Source of the DNA: Cymbomonas tetramitiformis
Taxonomy: Eukaryota > Chlorophyta > Pyramimonadophyceae > Pyramimonadales > Pyramimonadaceae
Assembly (NCBI GenBank): GCA_001247695.2
Contig: LGRX02034638.1
Coordinates: forward strand, 1 to 64,000
Length of the DNA stretch: 64,000 nucleotides
Reading direction: 5' to 3'
The number at the start of each line of letters is the position of its first letter. Positions within the stretch are counted from its first letter, which is position 1. Under the pieces are notes generated by a model that searched no databases, had not been told where the DNA came from, and saw only the letters and a list, made by a program, of their open reading frames with translations. Shown here in pieces: positions 23,430-35,400 of the stretch. Position numbers and translations under genes: made by a program.

Positions 23430-26400
23430 GTGCGTCCCGTGCTCACAGCCCTCCTTATCACATGCTACCCGAGGCTTTCCCCATTCTTGTGTTGCTTCGA
23501 AAGATTGATCCTGCAACTGCGCATATCTTTCGAAAATCCAAACATTCCGTTGCGCAGTTGTCGAAATCGCTCGATCTGCCGGTTTGGGCTGCGACTTGCG
23601 TCGCCGGCCTCAAGCTGTATTTTGGGAGATATGGCGGCCCCTCCAGGGGCAATTTCCAAAACCTGGTTCCAAAGCCTGGTTGACTGTTCTGGCCGATACT
23701 CGGCTTCGGTAATATATTTCCAAACCCTATCTGCAACTCCCGGGTGGCAGAACGGGTGTCTTGAAATATGGCCTTGCAACAAAGATATTGCGATCATCAA
23801 ACTAAGCCCGGAGAAGCGTACCTCGCTCTGCACAGCCCGTTGTTCAAGTGATCAGATGTTCAAATCTCATTTTATCACACATCCTGTGTCGCCCGACCCG
23901 GGCAGTGTCCGAGTCCCTCACGCATGTTGTTGTGTCGCATACCTGTTACCATCCCTTTTCAGTCGCCTCGGATGCAATATGCTGTCAATATTCAGGTCGT
24001 CATTGCATTGACTTGCAGATTTTCTTGATTTGTTTGTTGTATACCACGAGTTGTCGAAAGTATGTTGCAGTTCGAGCTAGTTGTGTGCTAGTGCAAGCTC
24101 TGATGACAGCTTTAGGATATTTCAGAACTTTTATTCGTGCTTGTGAATTTGTGAAATATACTCTTCTTATGTGGGAGTGTTGACCTTTCGGCGTTGGTCA
24201 CTGCCAGAACTCTTTTATTTGTGCGCCACTTGCGTCTCTTACAAGGCCGACTTCCGCTTATTTCGCACGTTTTGTGAAAGTTGGTAAATGTATGCGAATG
24301 GAGGATGGTGGAAAGCCATAGCCAACGAACGACTTTGGGCGTTGTCGAGGTTTCTGGCTAGTCACTTGTTTGAGCCTATAGAAGCGGATTTGCTTCACTT
24401 GTGGCTGCCTTTCTAAACGTATTGTACTGCCAACCCCGTGCAGGATCAAAGGCAAAATTATGTGCACACTTGGTCCAGCGTGCAGCGAGGAGGGGCAGAT
24501 GTTCGAGCTGCTCAGTGCTGGCATGAACATCGCACGGTTCCAGTTAAGCCAGGGGAATCATAAGTCTCAGCAGCAGCTGCTGGATCGATTTCGTAGTGCA
24601 GTGTCAAGCTCCGGCTGCGCTGCGGCGACACTTCTCGATACACAGGTTGGGCTGCTCACATTCTGACCTCTGACTCAAGCTCATAATTGATATATCAACT
24701 GGACATACTTTGGAAGCATTTCAAATGCAGTTCCACGGATTCCGTTTTCAGCAGCCAGCGGTCCCTCTCCTGGCGTTTAGTGCAAAACCCTTCCACCTTG
24801 GGTCTTGCCTGGGCCTGAAGTTGCGCCAGCCCCATACCGTTGTGGTGCGCAGGCCAGAGGCCACGCTAGCTCCACATCGTTGTGGTGCGCGGGCCTGAGG
24901 CCACGCCAGCTCCACATCGTTGTGGTGCGCGGGCCTGAGGCCACGCCAGCTCCACATCGTTGTGGTGCGCGGGGCTGAGGCCGCGCCAGCTCCACATCGT
25001 TGCGGTGTGCGGGGCTGAGGCCACGCCAGCTCCATATCGTTGCGGTGCGCGGGGCTGAGGCCACGTCAGCTCCACATCGTTGCGGTGTGCGGGCCTGAGG
25101 CCACGCCAGCTCCACATCGTTGTGGTGCGCGGGGCTGAGGCCACGCCAGCTCCACATCGTTGCGGTGCGCGGGCCTGAGGCCACGTCAGCTCCACGTCGT
25201 TGTGGTGCGCGGGGTTGAGGCCATCAGCTCAACTGCATCGCAGAGCACAGGGCACAATGTCCACGTGTATTTGTTAAACTGAGGCACGTGATGGCGCTCG
25301 TTAGCTTCCAGTGCCTGACTTTTGGATGTTTGGAGGAGGGCTGAATACTGCCCTAGTTGCAACTTAACTTGATGCCGCAACTTGATGGTCACACTTGAGG
25401 GAGCCGGAAGGAAGTTTGAGGCTGCATTGCCGAGCTGAATGGCCATCGTCGTGAGGTGACCGGATGTTATGGTGGGAGCAATCTGCAGGGCCCAGAAATT
25501 ACCGTCGGCCGGCTGGACCGGCACGAGCCTATCTACTTGGAGACAGGGGATACGATGGTAGTGCGTGGCTGCGGGCCTGAGGAGTTTGCATCATTCGTTG
25601 GATACAGGAACGAGGAGGAGACCAAAGTAGCGGTATCATACGAACGGCTATGTCAGCAGATCAAGCCTGGGGACCCCATGTGGTTCAATGATGGGCAGAT
25701 CAAGCTGGAAGTGAAGGTGATCCGGAATGAATGTGAACTAGAGGCGAAAGTTCTAAACCCGCGTGTCCTGACCGAGCATAGCACGGTGGGTGACATCCTC
25801 CGAGTTTTCACTCTGTACCGTATCGTTTATACGATGCTGAGGTGTTCTTCTTAGGATGGCATAGCAATATGCGCCCCCCCTTGGAGGCCGCAGTTTTGAA
25901 GCTACAGTTTCAAGCTCCCGCTCTGATGCGCGCTTCGAAGTCGTTGACGATGCCACTGGGTCCGCAGGTGGGGTTGCCCAGCTTGCGATTGGACCTCCCG
26001 GTGCTGTCGCCAAAGGACGTGGCGGACGTGCAGGCCTTCTGCAGCGGTGACGACGCGATGGACTTCCTGGCGTTGTCGTTTACGCAGTCTGCAGAGGATG
26101 TGGCGGAGGCGCGGCGCGTGCTAGATGCCGGGGGCGGCAAATTAGTGCGCATCATTGCCAAAATTGAGACTGCGCTCGGGCTGGCGAACTTTGATGCCAT
26201 CCTGCGGGCAGCGGATGGCATCTATGTCGACAGGGGTGACTTGGGCATGAACATCCCTATGGAGAAGGTGGCGCTGGCGACGAAGATGATGGTGGCCAAG
26301 TGCAACATCGCCGGGAAGCCCTCCATAGTCGCAGGGAACATCCTGCAGTCGATGGGTGAAAGCAAGACGCCGTCACACCCAGAGATGAGCGACGTTGCCA

Positions 26401-29400
26401 ACCTCATCATCGATGGGTATGCACGTGCCATGAGTTCCTTTTGCTACTGGAGGGCGGCACCCACTTCCAGCTGCAGCTTGACAGCCTTCGCAAGCAATGA
26501 CACGGATGGTTATTCTGTTGTTTGGGGTATCAATGCTCGGTGCTCCTGGTTCGGGAACGCGGTGATTGGCACGTTGCAGTTGTGGGTACCCACTGCCGAA
26601 AGGCTTGCAGCTTTACGAGTCTCAAGGGTCTAGCGGTTACTTCGTCCACCGAGCATGACGCATGACCGGCGGGATGCCGTATGCGAGTACGCATCAATGG
26701 CAGACCGGTGGGCCAGCGGGCTTGATGAGAATGCATGTTCCGGGTTGGACGAATGCAAGTCGCCCACTCATCCCCTTTGCAGGCGGAGCTCTCCGAGTCA
26801 ACAGGGATGAGCTCACGGGCAGCGGTGCTGTTTGTGGCACATTTGAACGGGGTCGCTGTGCTTCACCGGCGGTCCAGATTTCTCATGATACCTCAACATC
26901 CCGCAGGTGCGAGACGCTGATGCTGGATCGAGAGACCGCCTACGGCTTGCACCCGCTGCGCGTGGTGTCCGAATTGCGCAATATCATCCGTACGGCAGCG
27001 CTCGGCATCGACTTCCATGCCCAGATGGATTTCATCCGACGCCACTACGTCTCGCAGCAGGAGAACAACCACCTCACCTCTCTGCTCTGCTCAGTGGCCA
27101 CCAGGTTCTGTTCTAGCCCGCAACTGATGGCAGCGTTCACCATCCTGGTCCTTGCTTGCTCGCTTGCTTGCTTGCTGCGGAGTCCAGCCTGCAGCTGATG
27201 ATGAACCCCTCATCTCTGCCCCCTCCCCGCCCCTCCCCCCCTTCCGGAGGATGTGGAGTCCTCGCATGACCCACTTCTCTTGACCGCTCCAATGAGCCTT
27301 CCTCCAGGGCCCTTCCCACGCGACCTTCATCAAGCAGTGATCTCGATCACACTCAATGCGCAAGACAGAGCAGTGGACATGCGCATGGCATGCATGGCCC
27401 TCCCGCATGTCGAGAGCAGATCCTGCGCGCCCCTCATGCGCTCCAGCCTCCTTCCGTAGCTTTGTGCGCGTGCTTCCAGATGCCAATACCGCACCAAGGG
27501 GCTGCGCCACCTGCCCTCACAGGGTGGCCATTGAGGGTAATGTCAGGGACATGGATGGTATGCCCTCGACTCGAGTGATACCACCAATGTCGCGACATGG
27601 CATACCATCAATGCTCGCACGGCGTTGTCATGGTGACATGAAAATAAATTGTGATATAGTTATGTGGATGGTGTTGTGAATGAAGAGAAAATATTGGGAA
27701 GACACGTACCGTAGGATGAAACTACTTAAGAATCGCAGGACACACTATTGTCGGTTTGGTTTGTACACTTGATCTCAATTGCCAAAAGGCACGCTGCATA
27801 CCATTTATTCCATAACTAGCTTTTGTTTAGCTAGTGCTGCAGCTAAGCTGCCAGCCAGACCTCGTGAAAAGATTTTTTGAAATGCTCAATCCGTGCAGAG
27901 TGTTCACAGCAGCGTTGAGATTCTGGGTTGCGTGAGGTGGGAAGTGCAAAATAATAGAGCCGAGTCCGTGTCTGTTCGTACTCCTACTTGTACACTTGTC
28001 AAGATGTCGGCTACTCTCGGACAGTCTGAACCGACACTGTCACAGTCAGTGACACATGCTCAGGTCGATAGGCGGCAAATTTTGAAACCGCTAAAATTCC
28101 ACAGGGCTCGAATTTAAACATATCCATTTGTCGGGACAGACCTGGATGGCGATTCCCTCTTGAGTATGGCAGTCAGATGAAGGGCTGCCATCCATCCAGA
28201 TGACAGGCGTCATTCCCAGTGTTACCCTGCGTGGGCACTGGGCGGCATTCGCAGGGCCACCGGCCTTGGGCCCTGGGCGTGTGGTGCTGTATGTTGTCGC
28301 TCCCCTCGCTGCTGGTATGTCGGTAGGCATAGTGCTGAATGAGCGTAGCCAATCGGCTAACCCACCTGGCGAGGCCCCCGTTCGTGGGCAGCCGCAGCTC
28401 CGCCACTCGCCTTGGCACTGATTGCGTTTGGGTGATGCTGGGATCTTTCGGTGGGACAAGCAGTGCGGTGGAGTATCAGGACACCGGCAGCAGCGATGGC
28501 ACGACCAGCATGATCTTGGTCCTGACCCGCACTGGTGCCGCGGCGGACCTGGTGTCCATGTTTCACCCGCCATGCACCGTGCTGGTGGCCTCCGAGGATC
28601 CCCGGGTGCTGCGGCAGACCACCATCCGCTGGGCGCAGCACGGCTGGCGCCCGACCCAAATGGAAGACCTGGAGGTGCGCGCCGGCTGAGACGCCACGTG
28701 GCTCCTTCCACCGGGTAGGGCAGGGTCCGCGAGGGCATTCATACGCGCCCTCATCGGGGCCTCGATGGCGCGTATGATTGACGCCTTGATGGCGGTTCTG
28801 TGGCTTGATGGCGGGTCTTGATGGCGGTTCTGTGGCTTGATGGCGGTTCTGTGGCTTGATGGCGGTTCTGTGGCTTGATGGCAAGTTCCGAGTAGCTCTG
28901 AAGGCTCAAAACAGTCCGCGAATTCGGGAAACCTCAGAGACTCGGAATAGGTTTGTCCAGCCACATCTCTCGCCTTTTGCCTCATCGGTGCTGCACAGGA
29001 TCTTCTGAAGACCGATCTACGATGCTGTGGAAGCATGGCCCACGAGCCAACACATTCCTAGAAGCAGGGCGAGTGCGCGATAGGCGCTTCCAGGAAGCTG
29101 TGTTGCGGCACGGGCGCGTGGTGGACGCCCCCTGGAATCCTCATTAAAGGCTTTGGCGGCATGCGCGCCTGATTGGTGCTTCTGTCCTGACACCGGTGCA
29201 GGCGTGTGGTAGGTGCCCTCGGGAAGCTGTGTTCTGGTCTGTAGCGGCGCGAGCTCATTGTGGATGCTGCGTGCATCGTGGCTGCTGGGTTCTCGCCGAG
29301 GGGGCTGCGGCGGCGCTACTAACGATTTGCATTTGTACGAAAAGCTCAGAGTCCGATCAGATCTGAGGAGGTGAGGCTTTTCCGTTTGCAGAAGTAGGGG

Positions 29401-32400
29401 GGTGAGGGCGTTGGGCGCGGCACAGGGTGTCATCTCTGAAGCATGCGAATACATCGTGGCGAAGAGTTTTTGCAAGCTTGCGAGTAAGCTTATCGTGGTC
29501 TCGGGAGTCAGCAGCATCTTTGCGGATGACGACTGCACCGTCCAGACCATCACCGTGCCCGGAGTGCAACCGGGCGATCGTACGGATGGGGCGGATGAAT
29601 TATCTGCATCGTACGATGCTTCGAAGTCGCTGACCCAACCGTTGCTGCTTCCCCGATTCCTGTCCTCCACGACCCTTAGTGACATCTCGCAGGGAACGGA
29701 GCGGCTCAGAGCGTACGCACCCCATCGCGCCTGTCCCTACCCGTCCGGCAGACAAATGGCCCGTCTGTGCGACTACGGACGTCGGATGCGTGAAAGTCAG
29801 ACATCAAAGTGTTGGGGCTGCCGGGCCTGAGCAAAGCGACCTGCTACTCAATTCAGGGCATTCAGGGCACTCAGGGCATTCAGGGCAGTCAGGGCAGTCA
29901 GGGCAGTCAGAGCATTCAGGGCATTCAGGGCAGTCAGGGCATTCAGGGCATTCAGGGCTCTTTGTATGGCATTCCTGTGGCGGGGAAGACGTGTCATCCC
30001 ATCGATTAGTGAACTCTCCCGGACTGGATGCAGGCAGGGACTGGGCCCCGTCTAGTCTGCTCTTCCTTCTCCTATACACCCCTTCCATGGTGTCTCTCCT
30101 GGGTTGCCGCCACCCACCCGAGATGTTGCAAAACCCGAAAACATGGACGGCAATCACACAGGTCAGGGTCGCAGTCAGTAGAGCTTCGTTCAGAGAAGTC
30201 ATCACGTGCCGACTGCTCACCTGGCGAGGCAAACCGTATGGTGGCGAGAGACTCGTTGTGGCAGCCGCTGTGCGAGCCTTGGATCCTCTCCGTGAATTGT
30301 TTTGAATCAGATGGCTCGCCTCAAGCCCGCATCTCCAGGGTCCCTCCGCATCGCTGCAGTGCAAGTGCAGGGAAGGGCGGGCGGTGAGGCGAGGGCGCGC
30401 TTTCGGCAGGCGCAAGACCAAGCTCATCTGCACGATTGGACCCCGAGCTACCACCGCCCAGCAGATCTGTGGAATGCTCGATGCCGGCCTGGATGCCGCT
30501 TACTTCGACTTCTCCATCGGTGCCCAATCAGGCTCGTGCCCCCCAGCTGCCGCCTTCTCCCCTCTCCACTGCTAGGTCTGCGCATGGGCGATGGGTGAAA
30601 TGCCGTTCGAGGTGATCGATTGTGTCGGCGGATGTGGCGGAGGCGTCGTGTACTCGGCATCGCGATTCTTGGATTGGGGCCGTATGAAGACATGCCGGTG
30701 TGAAGAACCTGAGATGCGGATGATGCTTTGCCGCAGACTGGGGGTTCCAGTGCCCGCCCTGGGGGTTCCAGTGCCCACCCTGGGGGTTCCAGTGCCCGCC
30801 CTGGGGGTTCCAGTGCCCACCCTGGGGGTTCCAGTGCCCGCCCTGGGGGTTCCAGTGCCCGCCCTGGGGGTTCCAGTGCCCGCCTTGGGGGTTCCAGTGC
30901 CCACCCCGACGCCGCTCGTATGGGAGCCCGGCGCTAAGCTCCTGCTCCGCAGTCTGAGCAAGCACACGCGTGACCAGGAGCGGGCGCGGGAATCCACGGG
31001 CGGGCGGGCCGCGGCAAGATTGCGTCATGCTCGATGCAGGCGGTCGCATCCCCCTCGGTCCTTTGCCTGTTGCTGCACCGGATGAGCGGTGGAGCTTTAT
31101 GGATGCGCGAGCAGGAGACAGGGGTGGCGCTTAAAGGAGGCGTGGCGCAAAGGGGGGATGAGGGGTGTGCGCAGGGTATAAGAGGGTCCTGCAGTTGTTC
31201 CGCGAGCAGTGCGCCAAAAAGGCGGAAGCGATGCGGATCGAGTTTGGCGCCACGTGCATCCCTAGCTGGCCCACGATGATGGCCACCAGGGGCACGGAGG
31301 TGAAGACCACCAAGCTGCAAAACCACAAGCGGATCACCCTCACGGTCGGGCAGACCATCAAGATGGTGGTGTGCGATGACGACGACTTGTCCTTCGAGGG
31401 CTATCAGACAGAGGAGGAGACCAAGATCGGGCTGGCGTACGCCTGCTTATGTGGAAGCGTGCGGCCTGGCGACCTCATCACCATCAGCCGGGGGAACATT
31501 GTGGTGAAAGTGACACAGATCCTCGGACGCGCCGAGGTGCACGGCGTGGTGACCAAGGCGAGCATTAAGCTTGGGGAGAAAAAGCCGTTCAACATCCCCG
31601 GAAACCACGTGGAGAAGGAAGTGCTCTCAGAAAAGGACCTGAAGGATCTGAAATTCTGCATCGAGAACAATATGGATGCGCTGGTGGTCCCCTTCACGCA
31701 GGTGCGTCCCTGTGGCGTGCTGCACATTTCCGTCACGCGCCCTTCAGTATGCAGAGTGCAGCTCGCTGCTCGCGCGCCATGATGTGGGGCCCCATGGGTT
31801 GGGCGCCAAGTGACTTACTGTGGGTGTTCTGTCCAAACGCGTATGCCGCAGACCGACTACGATGTGCGCTCGGTTCGAGAGGCCCTGGATGCGGAGGGTG
31901 GGCACGGCGTGAAGATCATCGCGAGTATCGACACCATCGTGGGGCTGCAAAACCTGAACAGCATTTTGCTGGTGGCAGACGGCATCATGTGCTCCCGCGA
32001 ACGGTGCGTCGGCACCGCCGCTGCGCCCTCTGCCCTCTGCTCCCTGGTCCTGCATCGACCATGGACAGCGCGCTGCGTGTGTGTGCCGTGGGGCAGCTCT
32101 TAATTTGCTTCTCACATCCACTGGGATGATGGTGGGCTGGCTTTTGTTGGCCGATCTATTGGAATCTGCAGTGTCTGCTGATCAGTTTGATGTAAAGCAT
32201 GACTGTCTAGGCCTTGCACAGTAGTCAGGATGCTCAAACCCTGAAGGAACCCTGAAGAAACCCTATGAAACCCTTAGATCTAGATCTAGATCTGCTGAAC
32301 TAATCGTGGCCGTTGGATCATATAATGACCATCGGAAAGACACAGTGTGTAATAGTTCACCGGCCCATCGCAGACGTGTCACTGCAGTCGTTATGAACTC

Positions 32401-35400
32401 GACAGTGGCACGTCATACTCTAATTAGTGAACTTTCACTTAGACTGCCCAATCAGTAATAATTGGGCGATAACGTTCGTGGCGTTTCGAGCTGCGAACTG
32501 GTATATCTTTTGAGAATGAAAGTTTACGCTCGCTTTTTGCAAATAACCCTGCATAGAATTCCAAAAGGTTACGGGCCCACTTACGTTGTAAGTGAGGATC
32601 CATTTTTGTTTATCACGCAAACTTTCCACTGCGCGTAAGAGAATTCACTATGGTCAAAGGGAGTAAGAGCTATAGCCAAGCGACGACACCGTCACCTCCT
32701 GGTGGCGCGCCAGCTTATGAAGAGAAGCCTGGCGAGTCGTCTTTGCGAGATATTGCGCTGAGTAGTCAGCAGGAGCAAATCTCGGCGCTTACGGAAATGA
32801 TGAAAGGTTTGAGTGCTCAGCTCTACGATATGCGCGGCCTTCATCATTCAGCTCCCAGCGCCACTGTCCCTGTGGACCAACATCTCAATTTGTCGCCCGC
32901 TGGTGGGCGACGTCCTTTACCAGGTCTTTCTGATATGACCAAGGGGCTTTCCGCGGACTCGTACTTTTCTGGCAAGGAAACTGACCAGGAAGGAATTTGG
33001 GACGAGTGGCTTGCGAAAATTAAGCCTTCTATGCGCCACCCTTCTCTTGCGCTACTGCTTTCGGAATCTACTCCGCTCCATATGGTGAGGGGGGATGACC
33101 TCTATCTTGAGGAAGCAAATCAGCTGTTTTATGACTTCCTCTGCCGTGTTACCACTGGCACTGCGAACGCTGTCGTTCGCAGCTACGAACAACATTCTGA
33201 CGGTCACGGAGCTTGGCTTGAGCTATCCAAATTGCGACGCAACACCAGCGTCGTCTACTTCATCACCCAAGTGGATAAGCTGCTGTCGCTACCGAATCAG
33301 CTCTCGAGACTTGCCCCTCCTCTTCCAACGTTTTTGGAGTCGAAGGAGACTCTTCGGCGTGTACGCGAGTACTCCGCGAACGCGCGCGTTACTCCTTCTG
33401 GCAAGCCTCTGTGTATGGAGACGGTTGAGACCATATTTTCTGCCATGGCTATTGTGCGACTGCACCCCGACTATATGCTCCTCAAGGCCAAATTCATGTC
33501 GGAGACCCTGCCGACCGCGAGTGTGCTGTCGGACCAAGTAACATCTCACTACGACACCATACTCGCCCCGCGCGCTGCTGTGGCGCAAACTGCCCACGCG
33601 CTGGATACTCAATCTGAGGCTGCTGGTGCCATTGCTGACGACAGGCGTAAGCAGGAGGAGGCGAAGCGAAAGCTACTGTCAAAGTCCCGTGCCCTGTCTG
33701 TCACAGACGTGGGCACTCTGCTAAGGACTGTTTCATCAAGAACGTTGAGAAGCGGGAGGCGTTCTTCAAGAAGGCTTCCCCGACTACCAAGGCGGCAATT
33801 CTCAAGAGGGTGGCTGACTACGAGAAGAATGGTAGCTTACCGAAGCCTGGTGAACATCTTGGTGCTGCAGCTGGGCAATCTGACCTTCATCCTGGACTGG
33901 AAGAGGCTGGTGAGGTCCTTTTTGCCATTCGGGAGGCTGGTCCATCTGACTTACACCCTGGTCTGAGCGAGACCGGTGAAGATATATATGCCAGTTATTA
34001 CAGCTCTGGGCTATTGGAATCTGGTCGTTCTAGCATCTCTGGCTCGCTGACCCCTTGCCCGGCCTCGGGCCAGCTATCGACGTATCAGGACTCCGGACTG
34101 GTGGAGTCATCATTACTGGACGGTGCACAATCTGCCCTGAGCTCAGGGTCAGGTGAGGCTGGTAATCTCAACATCTCTGGGTCACTGCCTTCCAGTTCGG
34201 CCCCGTGCGAGCCCTGGATATATGGTCGGGGCTCTGTACCTGTGGAGTCCCAGTCCTCTGTGTTCCCGGTATTCAATTACTACTCTGTCCTGACGGAGGT
34301 GGGCGAGCCTGAGCTTGTTATATCCCACGCTACTGGTGAGTACACTGGGGACAATGAGGGCACTGTGAGTGCACCTCGTGTGGAATTGTCTTCAGTGGGG
34401 TGCCCTCCTCGCAGGGCCAGGAAGAAGCACCACTGCTACGTTCCCAACAAGCATTCTCCTGTGCTCAGCCGTCGTCACCGCACCAAGGTTGTACCTATTT
34501 ATGACTCGTGGGTCTACATTGATGTCCTCGCTGCCTTCTTCCCTGACAAGGCTCGCCTGAAGAGGACACAGGCCCAGTGGGATGATGGACGTGATCAGCA
34601 CTTGGGCGACACTTTTCAGATCTCCCCGAGGCAGTTATGGTTCAAGCCTGGATTACAACGATGGCACTCTGTCATGATGGCTGGGTCTGTGGAGATATTC
34701 CTTCGTGCTCACCACATACTTGACAGGGGCACTACCCTTCTTCGTGGTGTTGAGCACACTGTCAGTGCCGAGAAGATCCTCTGCCAGCTCCGTATCATCA
34801 GGCAGGCCACGGATGACATGGACATATTGCTGAAGCTGGAGTCTGTCATGGTGCGCACCTCGCTGGTAGACCTGCATAGCTGGGCGTCGGAGCTCGGGGG
34901 GGCCACCAGGGCCTTGATACAGGTGGTGGAGGACTTTGGAAGCATGCTGTCCCTCGGTGAGGGGTGGGGTACCGATGCCTGGCCTGAGTACTCGGACTCT
35001 GGCTCGGATGATGATGATTCTCTACCAGACCTGGAGGATGCCTCTGACTCTGACGAGGAAGAGGAGGACCTGCACCTTGGGCAGCCAGTTGAGAGTGATG
35101 CTGAGTCTATTGCCAGCCTTGTTTCTGGTTCGGACTCTAGCTCGAGTGATGGTGATTCTTTGCCAGACCTGGTGGATGCCTCTGACTCTGACGAGGAGGA
35201 GGAGGGCATGTACCATGGACACTCAGACGAGGAGGAAGAGTACATGAGCCTTGGGCAGCCCGTTGAAGGAGTGGGTTACAGCCCCTCTGATGATTGGGCC
35301 TCTGGACTGCTTTCTCCACCTCACAAGACTCGCTTCTACTCTGTGGATCTGCTCCCCAGTGACTATTATGAGGACCACTGTGAGAGCTACTATGATGATG

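Noticed and set aside
29851..29958. Collagen-like Gly-Ile/Ser-Gln protein
   Set aside because: The open frame follows from a 9-bp repeat and lies in intron 9 of a phase-consistent gene model.
30591..31085. Gly-Val-Pro-Val repeat protein and its antisense counterpart
   Set aside because: Open only because the 21-bp intronic repeat is divisible by three; no start or splice support.
32650..33966. Gag ending at the stop at 33966
   Set aside because: The zinc knuckle lies in another frame from 33690, so the last part of this frame is out of register.
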